Shown: positions 48,805-59,755 of the stretch, in pieces | Layout: each line of letters opens with the position of its first letter | Position numbering within the stretch: the first letter of the stretch is position 1 | Assembly (NCBI RefSeq): GCF_007725405.1 | Contig: NZ_CP042163.1 | Span: 4,186,609-4,250,608, forward strand | DNA: 64,000 nucleotides | Direction: 5' to 3' | From: Shouchella miscanthi | GTDB lineage: Bacteria > Bacillota > Bacilli > Bacillales > Bacillaceae_D | Notes under the pieces: generated by a model | Databases searched by the model: none | What the model saw: the letters and a program-made list of their open reading frames with translations, nothing else | Told to the model about the DNA's origin: nothing | Program-made: the position numbers and the translations under genes

Positions 48805-49287
48805 TTAGAATGGTAAGTCATCATCAGAAATATCAATTGAACCATCATTTGAAAACGGATCATTGTCGTAACCGTTTGAGCGATTACCACTTGAACCTGC
48901 GTTCCCTGAACCTGATCCATAATTTCCTTGAGAACCACCGAAGTTTTGGTTTTGATTGTTTTGGCTATTACGAGGTTCAAGGAATTGAACACTCTCAGCC
49001 ACAACTTCAGTTATAAATACTCGTTTTCCTTCATTGTTATCATAACTGCGGGTTTGAACTCGTCCATCAACGCCTGCTAAACTTCCTTTTTTCAAGAAAT
49101 TCGCTACGTTTTCTGCTGGCTTTCTCCAAACAACACAATTGATGAAATCCGCTTCTCTTTCCCCTTGTTGATTAGAGAATGGACGATTCACTGCTAGCGT
49201 AAAGTTCGCTACAGCAACGCCATTCGGGGTAAAACGAAGCTCAGGGTCACGGGTTAATCGGCCAACAAGAACAACACGGTTTAACAA
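48805..49287 (-). CDS. ssb: Single-stranded DNA-binding protein
   Basis: 160 residues: OB fold ([20 protein letters not shown]), Gly/Asn/Ser-rich linker and the acidic tip DISDDDLPF that recruits partners. Start is TTG at 49287, seven bases after GGAGG. Confidence 0.97.
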   Translation of the reverse strand: MLNRVVLVGRLTRDPELRFTPNGVAVANFTLAVNRPFSNQQGEREADFINCVVWRKPAENVANFLKKGSLAGVDGRVQTRSYDNNEGKRVFITEVVAESVQFLEPRNSQNNQNQNFGGSQGNYGSGSGNAGSSGNRSNGYDNDPFSNDGSIDISDDDLPF

Positions 49288-49325
49288 TGCGATCCCTCCA
49301 GCCTAGCTCGTTTATTTTATCGTTA

Positions 49326-49613
49326 TTATTGTTCGTCTTTTGTAACAAGGACACGAATAACATTATCATTGATTTTAATCAGACGATTAAATTCATTGAT
49401 TGCTTCAGTGTTCGCTTGTACGCTAATAAGAACGTAGTAGCCATCTTTGAAATCATTGATTTCATAAGCTAAACGTTTTTTACCGATCTCTTCTACCTTT
49501 AAGATTTCAGCACCGTTATCAGTGAGCACTTTGCTGTAGCGCTCAACGATTTCTTTGTTTGCTGCCTCTTCTAGGTTTGGAGCGATAATGTACATAATTT
49601 CGTACTTACGCAT
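49326..49613 (-). CDS. rpsF: 30S ribosomal protein S6
   Basis: 95 residues from ATG 49613 ([16 protein letters not shown]), preceded by GAGGAGGTG. The longer frame has no ribosome site. S6-S18 binding leader lies directly upstream, giving autoregulation of the operon. Confidence 0.97.
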   Translation of the reverse strand: MRKYEIMYIIAPNLEEAANKEIVERYSKVLTDNGAEILKVEEIGKKRLAYEINDFKDGYYVLISVQANTEAINEFNRLIKINDNVIRVLVTKDEQ

Positions 49614-49624
49614 TCCATTCACCT

Positions 49625-49667
49625 CCTCTTGGTCTAAACGGCTCTGTTTGTAAAGCAGAGCAAGGAG
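49625..49667 (-). ncRNA. S6:S18-binding mRNA leader motif
   Basis: On the minus strand CTCCTTG pairs with CAAGAGG and CTCTG with CAGAG, leaving a bulge that starts with the conserved CCG (49641-49639) just before the rpsF ribosome site. This is the layout of the known S6:S18 autoregulatory RNA. Confidence 0.7.
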
Positions 49668-49694
49668 CAAAAACTAATTCACTCACATTCAATG

Positions 49695-49723
49695 ATTATA
49701 TCATTTTAGAAATTAATGAGCAA
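49695..49723 (-). promoter_or_regulatory. Promoter of the rpsF operon
   Basis: -35 TTGCTC, 17 bases, -10 TATAAT; about 30 bases ahead of the leader hairpin. Confidence 0.85.
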
Positions 49724-49896
49724 GCTTCAAATTAAAATCACCTGCCTTTATATAAAAAGTAGAAAACAGTTTGGGAAGAATACATGAGGGTCTTGCGAAG
49801 ATTTCTAGGAGCTTACTTAATTATTACGCTCTCTTTTTCTAAATTCCTTCTACCTTGTAAACGATATTTTTCGACAACGTCTTTTTTACCTCCTAT
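49724..49896. other. Spacer between ychF and the rpsF promoter
   Basis: No gene supported; frames on the plus strand lack ribosome sites. Confidence 0.5.
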
Positions 49897-49928
49897 CAAA
49901 AAAGAGCTGTACAAAACGTACAGTCTCT
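49897..49928 (-). terminator. Terminator of ychF
   Basis: AGAG-CTGTAC / GTACAG-CTCT stem with one mismatch and 5-base loop, then six T on the minus strand. Confidence 0.85.
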
Positions 49929-50007
49929 TGTTCTTTCGCTATTTTCATTCGGAAACATGGAACCTGTCTCTACGCAGTGCCAAAGACGGATTCAACTAAC
50001 GTACTTC

Positions 50008-51108
50008 TTATACATTAAAACGGAAATGGATCACGTCGCCATCTTTAACGACATAGTCTTTTCCTTCAAGCCGGACTTTGCCTCGTTCTTTTGCAACCGC
50101 CATTGTTCCAGCATCAACTAAATCAGAATACGAAACGGTTTCTGCACGAATAAAGCCACGTTCAAAGTCTGTATGAATGATTCCTGCAGCCTGAGGTGCT
50201 TTTGTTCCATTGCGGAACGTCCATGCTCTCACTTCTTGTTCACCAGCAGTAAAATACGTTTCTAGTCCAAGTAAAGAATAGGCAGCACGAATTAACTGAT
50301 CAAGACCGGATTCTTCAATCCCTAATTCTTCCAAGAACATTTCTTTTTCTTCACCTTCAAGTTCAGCAATCTCCGATTCAATCTTTGCACATACCACAAT
50401 GACATTGCTATTTTCCTGGTTGGCAAACTCTTTCACTTGCTTCACATAATCATTATCTTCTTCAGCAACAAGATCATCTTCAGAAACGTTTGCAACATAT
50501 AAAACAGGCTTACTGGTTAATAAGTGAAGCTGTTTTACAATTTTAAGCTGATCGTCATCAAAATCAATGCTACGTGCAGGCTTTTCGTTTTCAAACGCAT
50601 CCTTTAGAAGCTCAAGTACAGCAAGCTCTGCAACGGCTTCTTTATCTTTCGTCTTTGCTAGTTTTGCTACTCGTGTGAACCGCTTATCAACTGATTCTAA
50701 ATCAGCCAAAATCAATTCTAAATTAATGACTTCAATATCTCTTAACGGGTTCACGCCACCAGACACATGGGTAATGTTATCGTCCGCGAAACAACGAACA
50801 ACATGGGAAATCGCATCCACTTGACGGATATGAGATAAGAATTTATTTCCTAACCCCTCACCCTTACTCGCGCCTTCCACAATTCCAGCAATATCTGTAA
50901 ATTCAAAAGCTGTTGGTACCGTTTTTTTCGGTTTCACAAGTTCTGTTAGTTTATTTAAACGTGAATCTGGTACTTCAACAATCCCTACATTCGGGTCAAT
51001 CGTACAAAAGGGATAGTTTGCAGATTCAGCACCAGCTTGTGTGATTGCATTAAATAAGGTCGATTTTCCAACGTTTGGTAAACCAACAATTCCTGTCGTT
51101 AAAGCCAC
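50008..51108 (-). CDS. ychF: YchF, Obg-family ATPase
   Basis: 366 residues. P-loop GIVGLPNVGKSTLFNAIT, switch region NYPFCTIDPNVG, and a C-terminal TGS domain (KDYVVKDGDVIHFRFNV). Binds ATP and ribosomes. The frame opens at GTG 51117, which touches the AAAGG site; GTG 51108 gives the canonical MALTTGIVGLP start, so I use it. Confidence 0.94.
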   Translation of the reverse strand: MALTTGIVGLPNVGKSTLFNAITQAGAESANYPFCTIDPNVGIVEVPDSRLNKLTELVKPKKTVPTAFEFTDIAGIVEGASKGEGLGNKFLSHIRQVDAISHVVRCFADDNITHVSGGVNPLRDIEVINLELILADLESVDKRFTRVAKLAKTKDKEAVAELAVLELLKDAFENEKPARSIDFDDDQLKIVKQLHLLTSKPVLYVANVSEDDLVAEEDNDYVKQVKEFANQENSNVIVVCAKIESEIAELEGEEKEMFLEELGIEESGLDQLIRAAYSLLGLETYFTAGEQEVRAWTFRNGTKAPQAAGIIHTDFERGFIRAETVSYSDLVDAGTMAVAKERGKVRLEGKDYVVKDGDVIHFRFNV

Positions 51109-51157
51109 TTCCGTCACGTCCTTTTATTTATCGATTCTCAAATCCGAACATTATTGT

Positions 51158-51355
51158 TTACTCGTTCTCAGACTCGATTACTTTTTTTAGCTTCTTTGAG
51201 AAATCCCGACGTGGTAGCATAACACTATGTTGACAACCTAAGCATTTTATACGTACATCCATTCCCATGCGGATAATCTTCCAACGATTTTCCCCACAAG
51301 GGTGCGGCTTTTTCATTTCTACGACATCATGTAGCGCAAATTCCTTGTTTGCCAA
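51158..51355 (-). CDS. yyzM: DUF951 (YyzM) small protein
   Basis: 65 residues; HDVVEMKKPHPCGENRWKII, GMDVRIKCLGC, LPRRDF with two or three Cys that may bind zinc. Start TTG at 51355 with GGAGG at 8 bases. Conserved just upstream of ychF in Bacilli, function unknown. Confidence 0.88.
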   Translation of the reverse strand: MANKEFALHDVVEMKKPHPCGENRWKIIRMGMDVRIKCLGCQHSVMLPRRDFSKKLKKVIESENE

Positions 51356-51419
51356 TGTTCTTTCCTCCTTCGGGTATTTCTGCTTGTATTATACACGAAG
51401 GAGTGCTGCCTTTGTAGTG

Positions 51420-52457
51420 TCAGCGCTTCTTTTTTGTAGCAGGATGTCTTAAAATGGGGTACAACAGTAGCGCAGCAAGGATATATAAATTTAAAATGCC
51501 GTATAAAGGATACAGAATTGAAATTAATGTGGAGAAGCCGAATAGTGTCAATGGTGCCATTAGTGCAACGAGCAACAACGCTATTACCCACGGCTCACCA
51601 GTTACTTTCACTCGAATACGAGATAGTAACCCTAATACACCTGAAGCAGCTGTTGTATAAATGGCTAGCCATAATACCAGTGAGATTGCTAATACCATTA
51701 CTGATGGATAATGCTTTAAAATAACGAATAATGGTATCTCATAGAAGATGATCTCTTGAGCAACAGTAAGCAAGGACTCGTTGTAAATATACGAAACCGT
51801 TCCTAAAATAACGCCACTTCCGATACTCGCAATGTAGATTTCCCCGCGATGGTTAATTTGGTTTCCAACAGCGCCTAATACAGCGATGATAGGCAAAATA
51901 TTTAAGGATGTAAACGTTAACGATGATGGCCAATTTTTCTGTTCCTGTAAATTAAACGAAAATGTAAATCCAATAGAGTGTTGATAAACAAGTAAAACCG
52001 CCAATAAGCAAACAATTAGAATAGGAATAAGAAGCGCATTTATTTTTGTCATACCGCTTGTACCTTTTATAAAAATAATGACAACAAGCAACCCGTTGAC
52101 GATAATACCAAGCCAAGTTGGAATATGATAGACTTCGAGAGTGGCTCCAGCCCCCGCAAGCATGATGACAGTTACTGAAAATAAATAGAGGATAATCATT
52201 ACGTCATAAGCCTTAGCTAAGCGCTTTCCTAATACTTTTTCTAACACAGGTAGATAATGAGTGGTTTGTTCTTTTTTAGATACCGTTAAAATAACAGCAC
52301 AGCTAATGGAGAAAAGGACAGCAAACAATACGATAGCTAGTCCGCTTTCGGCACCAAAAAATTCCCATAACTCTCTCCCTGAAGCATAACCTGCCCCAAT
52401 AATTGTTCCTACTATTAAAAACATCCACTTTAATCCATTTCCCCACAAAATCCTCAC
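51420..52457 (-). CDS. YkvI-like membrane protein (APC superfamily)
   Basis: 345 residues with about ten helices. N-terminal VGTIIGAGYASGRELWEFFG is the family hallmark, with an unwound-helix Gly pair typical of LeuT-fold transporters. The frame opens with GTG 52457, but its ribosome site overlaps; TTG three codons on is an alternative. Substrate unknown. Divergent from yyaC. Confidence 0.8.
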   Translation of the reverse strand: MRILWGNGLKWMFLIVGTIIGAGYASGRELWEFFGAESGLAIVLFAVLFSISCAVILTVSKKEQTTHYLPVLEKVLGKRLAKAYDVMIILYLFSVTVIMLAGAGATLEVYHIPTWLGIIVNGLLVVIIFIKGTSGMTKINALLIPILIVCLLAVLLVYQHSIGFTFSFNLQEQKNWPSSLTFTSLNILPIIAVLGAVGNQINHRGEIYIASIGSGVILGTVSYIYNESLLTVAQEIIFYEIPLFVILKHYPSVMVLAISLVLWLAIYTTAASGVLGLLSRIRVKVTGEPWVIALLLVALMAPLTLFGFSTLISILYPLYGILNLYILAALLLYPILRHPATKKKR

Positions 52458-52532
52458 CCTCGCTGTTTCAGCATGTATAGATTTTCTAGAAATCTACTAT
52501 ACTGTTACTACTATGGTGAAGGAGTTAAAAAT

Positions 52533-53162
52533 ATGAGTACAAACCTTTGGCCTTTTAGAAAAAAAGTGTTTTCCAAACGTATGCATATTGATGATGATTT
52601 ATTTACACAAGAACTAGGAAAGTCCTTACTTTTATTTTGTCGTCAACACTCAGCAAAAGAACTTGTTGTCGCTTGTATTGGTACTGACCGTTCTACTGGC
52701 GATGCGCTTGGTCCGCTTCTTGGAACAATGCTACAGAAGCGTCATCTAACTCAATTTACTGTTTATGGAACATTAGAAGCACCTCTTCATGCGGTAAACT
52801 TAGAAAATCGATTAAAGGATATTCATGAACTTCATCCTCATGCTTTTCTCATTGCGGTTGATGCCTGTTTAGGACGGCAAGGACATGTTGGATCGATCAC
52901 GCTTTCGAATCAATCATTAAAGCCAGGGGCAGCTATGGGGAAGTCTTTGCCTGAAGTTGGCGATTGTTCTCTTACTGGAGTAGTAAATGCTGCTGGTCTG
53001 ATGGATTTCCATATACTTCAAAGCACTCGTCTTCACGAGGTCATGACAATGGCTGAAAAATTACAAACCCTCTTTACTTATGTGGATGCGCAACTGAAAC
53101 AATCGACCCAAAAAAAACACCCTTCTCTTTTTCAAAAGAAAGGCATTTTCACTGAGCTTTAA
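52533..53162 (+). CDS. yyaC: YyaC, germination-protease-like sporulation protein
   Basis: 209 residues of the DUF1256 family: CIGTDRSTGDALGPLLG, GTLEAPLHAVNL, IAVDACLG, PEVGDCSLTG. Related to the spore protease GPR fold. ATG 52533 has GAAGGAG at 8 bases; the 20-codon upstream extension does not. The promoter region contains TGTATA and CTATACT about 17 bases apart, resembling a forespore promoter, not certain. Its last four bases overlap the convergent cysteine desulfurase gene. Confidence 0.9.
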   Translation: MSTNLWPFRKKVFSKRMHIDDDLFTQELGKSLLLFCRQHSAKELVVACIGTDRSTGDALGPLLGTMLQKRHLTQFTVYGTLEAPLHAVNLENRLKDIHELHPHAFLIAVDACLGRQGHVGSITLSNQSLKPGAAMGKSLPEVGDCSLTGVVNAAGLMDFHILQSTRLHEVMTMAEKLQTLFTYVDAQLKQSTQKKHPSLFQKKGIFTEL

Positions 53163-54304
53163 AACGATGTTCCTATTTCCTTTAGTGCATTAATAAGGAC
53201 ACGAACATCTTCCTTTGTCGTATAAGGTCCAAAGCTCACACGTACCAACCCTTTGTCAATCGTTCCAAACCACTCATGTAATTTTGGAGCGCAGTGTAAG
53301 CCAGCTCTAACAGCAATTTGATAATGTTGATCAAGAATAATGGCACACTCTTGACTGCTTAACTCAGCAAAGGCGAAGGAAACAACCGCTAGGCGACCCT
53401 TAGCTACTTTTGAACCAACAAGTGACAGGTTCACATTCGCAATCTCACTTAAAAAATAATCGACCAACTGCATTTCATGCTGATAAATTGCCTCTGTTCC
53501 TCCTAAATATTCAAGCTCATCTAATCCAGCCCCGAGCCCTACAATAGCAGGCGTATTTAGAGTGCCAGCTTCATACCGCTCCGGCCACGTATTTGGCTGA
53601 TCTTTAATTTCAGAACTATGACCAGTACCGCCATAGGTCATTGGCTTTAAATGATAGTTACCTTTGGATACTAAGATACCTGTACCTTGAGGACCTAATA
53701 ATCCTTTGTGACCAGGGCAGGCAAGCAGATCAATACCATCTCTCTCCATATTAATGTCAATTGTCCCTGCTGTTTGTGATGCATCAACGCAAAGGATTGC
53801 TCCAACAGATGCTGTTTTTTCAGAAATCGACGTTAATGGAACGATTTCCCCTGTAACGTTTGAAGCATGATTAATTACGACAAATTTCGTTTTATCGTTA
53901 ATCGCTTCAACTACACTAGCAGCCGTTTCCTCACCTGTTTTCCCGCCAGCAAATCGAATAACGATACCGGCTTGCTTTTCCATTGCATATAATGGTCTAA
54001 GGACCGAATTATGTTCAAAATGAGTTGTAACGACTTCATCTTTATTAGAAAACGGAAATCCGAGAATAGCTTGATTTAACGCAAACGTTGCATTCGAATA
54101 AAACCAAACGTGATCTTCTGATGGCGCATGGAAAAATGTCGCCATTTTTTTCCTTGTTTGCAAAACCAATTCAGAGGCTTGTCTAGCTAGAGAATGCCCT
54201 CCTCTTCCAGGGTTTGCACCGTGCATTTCCATCGTAGCGACAACCGAGTCAATCACTCGTTTCGGTTTAGGAAATGAGGTAGCGGCGTGATCAAAATAAT
54301 ACAT
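53159..54304 (-). CDS. Cysteine desulfurase-family aminotransferase (class V)
   Basis: 381-residue PLP enzyme: MYYFDHAATSFPKP start, PLP region VDASQTAG, Lys in CPGHKGLLGPQGTG, and RAGLHCAPKLHEWFG with the active Cys. Fits the TIGR01977-type desulfurases (Csd-like), whose sulfur acceptor is undefined. ATG 54304 has AAAGGAGA at 7 bases. Convergent with yyaC. Confidence 0.88.
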   Translation of the reverse strand: MYYFDHAATSFPKPKRVIDSVVATMEMHGANPGRGGHSLARQASELVLQTRKKMATFFHAPSEDHVWFYSNATFALNQAILGFPFSNKDEVVTTHFEHNSVLRPLYAMEKQAGIVIRFAGGKTGEETAASVVEAINDKTKFVVINHASNVTGEIVPLTSISEKTASVGAILCVDASQTAGTIDINMERDGIDLLACPGHKGLLGPQGTGILVSKGNYHLKPMTYGGTGHSSEIKDQPNTWPERYEAGTLNTPAIVGLGAGLDELEYLGGTEAIYQHEMQLVDYFLSEIANVNLSLVGSKVAKGRLAVVSFAFAELSSQECAIILDQHYQIAVRAGLHCAPKLHEWFGTIDKGLVRVSFGPYTTKEDVRVLINALKEIGTSF

Positions 54305-54320
54305 GTAATTCTCTCCTTTC

Positions 54321-54358
54321 AAAAAAGAAGCCGCCTCTTTAAGGAGGACATGCTTCTT
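54321..54358 (-). terminator. Terminator of the parA-parB operon
   Basis: AAGAAGC / GCTTCTT lower stem with an inner CCTC/GAGG stem, then TTTTTT on the minus strand; it overlaps the parB stop codon and ends beside the ribosome site of the next gene. Confidence 0.88.
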
Positions 54359-55224
54359 TATTCTTTCGATTGTATTAAAATATCTAAAATTCTCTCTAAA
54401 TCATCTTCAGAAAAATAATCAATCTCTATTTTCCCTTTTTTCTTCCCTGGTTTGATCATGACCGATGTCCCAAGCGAATCTCTTAAACGCTCTTGATGAT
54501 TTTTAAGAAAAGGAGACAATTTCACTTTTACTTCTCTTGTTTCACGTGGAACATGTTCATTAATCTCTTGAACTAATTTTTCAACTTCTCGAACGCTGAG
54601 CTTCTCTTGAAGAACATTTTCAAGCACTTGAGATAATTTCTCTTTATTTTGTAATCCGAGTAATGCTCTACCATGACCCATACTTAGTTTACCAACAGAT
54701 ATAAACTCTTGAACCACTTTAGGTAGCTGCAACAACCGCATATGGTTGGCAATATGTGGCCTACTCTTCCCTAACCGCTTTGCCAATTGTTCTTGTGTGC
54801 TATTTGAGTAGCTCATCAGTTTTTCGTACGCAATGGCTTCTTCAATCGGATTCAAGTCTTCCCGCTGTAAATTTTCAATTAACGCAATTTCCATCATTTT
54901 CTTTTCATCTAAATCTTGAATGATAACAGGAATTTGATCTAATCCAGCTTGTTTAGCTGCTCTAACACGACGTTCTCCCATTACAATTTCATAATCTTTA
55001 ATAGATTTTCTGACAGTAATTGGCTGTAAAATGCCATGTTCTTTAATCGAATCACTTAATTCTTTTAAAGATTCTTCTGAAAATGTTTTTCTTGGTTGAT
55101 ACGGGTTTGGTCTTACTTCAGATACAGAAATAAATGTGACTTGTTCCTGATTTTGTTCACTTTCGTTCGGAAAAAAAGCTTCTAATCCTTTACCTAAACC
55201 TTTCTTTCCAATCGATTTAACCAT
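54358..55224 (-). CDS. parB: ParB/Spo0J chromosome partition protein
   Basis: 288-residue CTP-dependent clamp that loads on parS. CTP-binding [10 protein letters not shown] and GERRVRAA, helix-turn-helix [21 protein letters not shown]-terminal dimer domain. A TTG two codons upstream with closer AAAGGA is an alternative start. Its own gene contains a perfect parS (54538-54553). Overlaps parA. Confidence 0.95.
   Translation of the reverse strand: MVKSIGKKGLGKGLEAFFPNESEQNQEQVTFISVSEVRPNPYQPRKTFSEESLKELSDSIKEHGILQPITVRKSIKDYEIVMGERRVRAAKQAGLDQIPVIIQDLDEKKMMEIALIENLQREDLNPIEEAIAYEKLMSYSNSTQEQLAKRLGKSRPHIANHMRLLQLPKVVQEFISVGKLSMGHGRALLGLQNKEKLSQVLENVLQEKLSVREVEKLVQEINEHVPRETREVKVKLSPFLKNHQERLRDSLGTSVMIKPGKKKGKIEIDYFSEDDLERILDILIQSKE
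54538..54553. other. parS site (perfect) inside parB
   Basis: TGTTTCACGTGGAACA, reverse complement of the consensus TGTTNCACGTGAAACA without mismatch. Confidence 0.95.
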
Positions 55225-55978
55225 TTGCAACCACTTCCTTTGCTAAGTCTATGTACACTTCTGCTCCACGTGACTTCGCATCGTATTCAATGATTGGTTT
55301 TCCATAACTTGGTGCTTCTCCAAGACGAATGGTTCTAGGGATAATCGTATCAAATACTTTATCTCGAAAGTACTTTTTCACTTCTTCAATAACTTGAATA
55401 CCAAGATTGGTTCGTGCATCCAACATTGTTAGCAGCACACCTTCAATCGCTAACGATGTGTTTAAATGTTTTTGCACCAATCGAACGGTATTTAAAAGCT
55501 GGCTTAAACCTTCTAAAGCGTAATATTCACATTGTACTGGGATAATAACAGAATCTGACGCTGTTAACGCATTAATTGTTAGCAAGCCTAATGACGGTGG
55601 ACAATCAATAAAGATATAATCATACGTTTCTTTTAATGGTGTTAAGGCTTTCTTTAAACGAACTTCTCGTGAAATCGTTGGCACGAGCTCAATTTCTGCA
55701 CCAGATAACTGTATCGTCGCAGGAATTACATCTAAATTACTTACACTCGTTGGAAAAATGACCTTGCTAGCCGGTACATCATCAATAAGGACATCATAGA
55801 TACATTCATCCACATCCCCTTTTTCAACACCTACTCCACTCGTTGCGTTACCCTGTGGATCTATATCAACTAGAAGTACTTTTTTTCCTAAATGAGCTAA
55901 ACATGCTGCCAAATTCACTGAAGAAGTTGTCTTCCCAACGCCGCCTTTTTGGTTTGCGACAGCGATAATTTTTGACAC
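55217..55978 (-). CDS. parA: ParA/Soj partition ATPase
   Basis: 253 residues, deviant Walker [32 protein letters not shown]. Drives origin segregation and controls DnaA. The frame is open 38 codons further upstream, but GTG 55978 (AGGTG ribosome site) matches the known Soj N-terminus. Confidence 0.96.
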   Translation of the reverse strand: MSKIIAVANQKGGVGKTTSSVNLAACLAHLGKKVLLVDIDPQGNATSGVGVEKGDVDECIYDVLIDDVPASKVIFPTSVSNLDVIPATIQLSGAEIELVPTISREVRLKKALTPLKETYDYIFIDCPPSLGLLTINALTASDSVIIPVQCEYYALEGLSQLLNTVRLVQKHLNTSLAIEGVLLTMLDARTNLGIQVIEEVKKYFRDKVFDTIIPRTIRLGEAPSYGKPIIEYDAKSRGAEVYIDLAKEVVANG

Positions 55979-56140
55979 TTGGACACCTACTTTCCTTCGT
56001 TGCAGAAACATTCTCTCTTTATTTTCTTGCATTAATTGAGATTCCCTAAAAAAAGTCATTAACTGAGCATAGGATGCCCACTTAACCTTCACTTGGAATA
56101 GATTACTTTTATTTTAGCATAAATCGACGATAAACCTATT

Positions 56141-56175
56141 AAAAAAAAGACCTATCTTTATGTAATAGATAGATC
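56141..56175 (-). terminator. Terminator overlapping the noc stop codon
   Basis: GA(T)CTATCT / AGATAG(G)TC stem followed by eight T on the minus strand; its left arm begins in the noc TGA. Confidence 0.85.
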
Positions 56176-57031
56176 ACTTTTTAGGTATTCGGATGGTAAA
56201 TTGGTAAAAATCATCATTATCTTCTTCATCTGTATCGACCTTCAGCCCCGTTTTCATCACCATATCCACAGACTGACGGATCGTATTCATCGCAATCCGC
56301 ATATCTTTTGGATACGATTTACGGGTTGCTTTTTTCTTTTTTGGTTCATCTTTTTCTTCAAGATCCGGATAAAGGAACTGTTGAACGCGTTCTTCTGTTT
56401 GCTTCACGTTTAACTGTTCTGCAATAATTTGTTCTAAAATAACTTCTTGCGCCTCGTGATTACCTTTTAACCCAATAAGTGCTCTAGCATGGCGTTCTGA
56501 AATAAAGCGATTTAAAATAGCGTCTTGCACTTTTTTTGGCAAGTTTAATAGTCTTAGCTTGTTTGCAATCGTTGATTGTCCTTTTCCAAGACGTTGCGCA
56601 AGACTCTCCTGTGTTAACTGATGAATTTCAATTAACTTCGCATAAGCTGTGGCTTCTTCAATAGCCGTCAGTCCCTCACGCTGTAAGTTTTCAATTAAAG
56701 CAATTGAAGCTGTCTGTGAATCATTAAACTCTTTTATAATAGCAGGTATTGTTTCCCAACCTAAAGACGAAACGGCTCTAAACCTCCGCTCACCTGCAAT
56801 GATTTCATACTTCTCTTCTCTAATACGCACTACAATTGGCTGAATAATTCCATGTGTACGAATGGTTTGTGCTAATTCAGTAATTCGCTCTTCATCAAAA
56901 ACCGTTCTTGGCTGAAAGCGATTTGGCACAATGTCTTCAACTGGAATTTGCTTCACTTCTTCGTTTTCGATTAAATCACCATCGTCATGTTTATCATTTA
57001 AGCCAAATAGGCGTGAAAACGATTGCTTCAT
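56174..57031 (-). CDS. noc: Noc, nucleoid occlusion protein
   Basis: 285-residue ParB paralogue that stops Z-ring assembly over the chromosome. N-terminus [14 protein letters not shown] (the membrane-binding amphipathic helix in Noc), [16 protein letters not shown], helix-turn-helix [17 protein letters not shown]. Open frame starts five codons earlier with GTG, too close to its ribosome site; ATG 57031 fits homologues. Confidence 0.94.
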   Translation of the reverse strand: MKQSFSRLFGLNDKHDDGDLIENEEVKQIPVEDIVPNRFQPRTVFDEERITELAQTIRTHGIIQPIVVRIREEKYEIIAGERRFRAVSSLGWETIPAIIKEFNDSQTASIALIENLQREGLTAIEEATAYAKLIEIHQLTQESLAQRLGKGQSTIANKLRLLNLPKKVQDAILNRFISERHARALIGLKGNHEAQEVILEQIIAEQLNVKQTEERVQQFLYPDLEEKDEPKKKKATRKSYPKDMRIAMNTIRQSVDMVMKTGLKVDTDEEDNDDFYQFTIRIPKK

Positions 57032-57113
57032 CGCCTCAGACACCACCTTTTATTAAATAACCATCATGTATAGTTCGACACCTATAAAAGTCATTCCTTT
57101 GTTTAAATGAATT

Positions 57114-57129
57114 TGTTCCACGTGAAACC
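57114..57129. other. parS site (15 of 16) between rsmG and noc
   Basis: TGTTCCACGTGAAACC, one mismatch to the consensus at the last base. Confidence 0.88.
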
Positions 57130-57141
57130 TTTACGTAACGT

Positions 57142-57855
57142 TTAAACAATAGGTTGTTTGTTCGGCATTCCAGGTTTTCTAGGATACTTTTTTGGTGTTG
57201 TTTTTATTTTTTTAATCGTAACAATATGACGGTCACTCTGTTCAACTGGTAAAGAAAAGAAATGGTTGCTTTCTATTTGTCCACCCAATGTTGTAATAGC
57301 TTTTTCCCCATCATTTAACTCTTGATTAGCGCCTGCTGCTTTTAACGCAATAAAAGATCCATCTACTTTAACAAAAGGAAGACAAAGTTCTGCTAAAACA
57401 GACATACGCGCAACCGCTCTTGCTGTCACAATATCATAATTTTCTCTATGCATCGCATTTTTACCTGCTAATTCAGCACGATCATGGTAAAAAGAGACAT
57501 TTGTAAGTCCTAATTCGTCTGCTAAAAACGTTAAAAAACCAATTCTTTTATTTAAAGAATCAATAATCGACACGTGTAAATCAGGATAAAGAATTTTTAA
57601 AGGCAAACTCGGAAACCCTGCTCCTGCTCCAATATCCAATACAGATTGATTAGTAAAAGGAAAATAAAAACTAGGTGTAAGTGAATCATAAAAATGCTTT
57701 AAATAAACGTCATCTTTAGCAACAATTGCTGTTAAATTGATTTTTTCATTCCACTCAACAAGCAGTTCAAAATAACGGTTGAACTGCTCCTCTTGAGTAG
57801 ATGAAAGCACGATATTTTTTTCAGCAAGTAATTCTGGAAATTTCTCGAAACTCAT
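57142..57855 (-). CDS. rsmG: 16S rRNA guanine-527 N7-methyltransferase
   Basis: 237 residues (GidB). SAM motif [16 protein letters not shown] and the ARAVA segment near residue 143. ATG 57855 has GAGGT at 7 bases and gives the standard [10 protein letters not shown] start. Eleven bases after the mnmG stop. Confidence 0.96.
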   Translation of the reverse strand: MSFEKFPELLAEKNIVLSSTQEEQFNRYFELLVEWNEKINLTAIVAKDDVYLKHFYDSLTPSFYFPFTNQSVLDIGAGAGFPSLPLKILYPDLHVSIIDSLNKRIGFLTFLADELGLTNVSFYHDRAELAGKNAMHRENYDIVTARAVARMSVLAELCLPFVKVDGSFIALKAAGANQELNDGEKAITTLGGQIESNHFFSLPVEQSDRHIVTIKKIKTTPKKYPRKPGMPNKQPIV

Positions 57856-57865
57856 ATAAACAACC

Positions 57866-59755
57866 TCACGATGATGTTTTGGCAAGACGTCCTTGTTCCA
57901 AATAAACAAGTAAAATCGATACGTCTGCAGGATTAACGCCAGATACACGGGAAGCTTGCCCTACAGATAAAGGTCTAACCATTTTTAATTTTTGTCGCGC
58001 TTCCGTTGCAAGCCCTTGTATAGCATCATAGTCAAGGTCTTCAGGGATTTGCTTACGCTCCATTTTCTTTAAACGTTCAACTTGCTGCCACTGTTTTTCG
58101 ATATACCCTTCATACTTCACTTGAATTTCAACTTGTTCGCACACGTCCTCATCAAGCTGTTGATCAGGGTGCGGCACAATGTTCATCAAATCGTTATACG
58201 TCAATTCTGGTCGCTTCAATAGCGCTTCTGCTTTAATTGCCTCACTCATAGCGTTTGACCCTAACTGGGTAAGAACTTCATTCACTTGAGATGATGGCTT
58301 CACGATTAATCCTTTAATACGCTTAATCTCTTGTTCGACTGCTTCTTTTTTGTGTTTAAACTGAGCATAGCGCTCTTCAGAAATTAAGCCTAGGTCATAG
58401 CCTTTTTCCGTTAAGCGTAGGTCTGCATTATCATGGCGTAAAATTAAGCGGAATTCAGCTCTAGACGTAAGTAAGCGGTAAGGCTCATTTGTACCCTTTG
58501 TAACTAAATCATCAATCATAACGCCAATATAAGCGTCTGAACGATCTAAAATCAACGGCTCTTGTCCTGCTACTTTTCGTGCTGCATTAATTCCTGCAAC
58601 TACCCCTTGTCCAGCAGCTTCCTCATAGCCCGATGTGCCATTAATTTGTCCAGCTGTAAAAAGCCCCGGTACTGCCTTTGTTTCCAAAGTCGGCCACAAT
58701 TGTGTAGGAACAATGGCATCATATTCAATTGCATATCCAGGGCGCATCATTTTCACATGTTCAAGACCAGGAATGGATTTAAGCATAGATAGCTGAACAT
58801 CCTCTGGTAAACTTGTTGATAAACCTTGCACATATACTTCTGTTGTGTTTCGACCTTCCGGCTCTAGAAAAATTTGGTGTCGTGGCTTATCATTAAAGCG
58901 GACAATCTTATCTTCTATAGACGGACAATACCTTGGTCCTGTTCCTTCTATCATACCTGAATACATTGGTGAACGTCCAAGATTTTCATTAATAATTTCA
59001 TGTGTGTCCGATCCAGTATAGGTTAACCAACATGGAAGTTGATCGGTAATATACTTTGTGGTTTCATAAGAAAAAGCACGAGGCTTATCGTCCCCTGGCT
59101 GTATTTCTGTTTTTGTATAATCAATTGTGTTCCCATTTACTCGTGGGGGCGTTCCTGTTTTGAAACGGACAATGTTAAATCCAAGTTCTTTGAGGTGGTC
59201 AGACAGCTTAATGGATGGCTGCATATTATTTGGACCTGATTCATAAGATAGCTCACCTAAAATAATTTTACCTTTTAAATAGGTACCTGTTGTAATAACG
59301 ACAGCTTTCGCACGATATTCAGCACCTGTATTGGTCATAACACCGCGACACTCGCCGTCCTCAATGATTAGTCGATCAACCATTCCTTGACGTACTAATA
59401 AATTGTCTTGTTCTTCTAGGGTTTTTTTCATTTCATGTTGATACTGGAATTTATCAGCTTGCGCGCGTAAGGCACGAACCGCCGGACCTTTACCAGTATT
59501 TAACATTCTCATTTGAATATGGGTTTTGTCGATATTCCGCCCCATTTCACCGCCTAAAGCGTCTACTTCACGAACGACAATCCCTTTTGCAGGACCGCCT
59601 ACAGACGGATTACACGGCATATACGCAATCGCATCTAAATTTAACGTAAGCATAAGCGTGTTCGAACCCATCCTCGCAGCAGCAAGACCTGCTTCCACTC
59701 CTGCATGACCTGCTCCGATGACAATCACATCAAACGAATCAGCTTGATAATTCAT
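57866..59755 (-). CDS. mnmG: MnmG, tRNA U34 modification FAD enzyme
   Basis: 629 residues: FAD-binding [30 protein letters not shown], conserved MFTSRAE-type segment [18 protein letters not shown] with the FAD/CH2THF domain, C-terminal helical MnmE-binding part ([15 protein letters not shown]). Works with MnmE. Confidence 0.97.
   Translation of the reverse strand: MNYQADSFDVIVIGAGHAGVEAGLAAARMGSNTLMLTLNLDAIAYMPCNPSVGGPAKGIVVREVDALGGEMGRNIDKTHIQMRMLNTGKGPAVRALRAQADKFQYQHEMKKTLEEQDNLLVRQGMVDRLIIEDGECRGVMTNTGAEYRAKAVVITTGTYLKGKIILGELSYESGPNNMQPSIKLSDHLKELGFNIVRFKTGTPPRVNGNTIDYTKTEIQPGDDKPRAFSYETTKYITDQLPCWLTYTGSDTHEIINENLGRSPMYSGMIEGTGPRYCPSIEDKIVRFNDKPRHQIFLEPEGRNTTEVYVQGLSTSLPEDVQLSMLKSIPGLEHVKMMRPGYAIEYDAIVPTQLWPTLETKAVPGLFTAGQINGTSGYEEAAGQGVVAGINAARKVAGQEPLILDRSDAYIGVMIDDLVTKGTNEPYRLLTSRAEFRLILRHDNADLRLTEKGYDLGLISEERYAQFKHKKEAVEQEIKRIKGLIVKPSSQVNEVLTQLGSNAMSEAIKAEALLKRPELTYNDLMNIVPHPDQQLDEDVCEQVEIQVKYEGYIEKQWQQVERLKKMERKQIPEDLDYDAIQGLATEARQKLKMVRPLSVGQASRVSGVNPADVSILLVYLEQGRLAKTSS

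Noticed and set aside
49784..49999. 71-codon plus-strand ORF between rpsF and ychF
   Set aside because: Covers the ychF terminator and lacks a ribosome site.
55262..55277. parS-like TGCTCCACGTGACTTC
   Set aside because: Core CACGTG but four or more mismatches to the consensus; within parA coding sequence.
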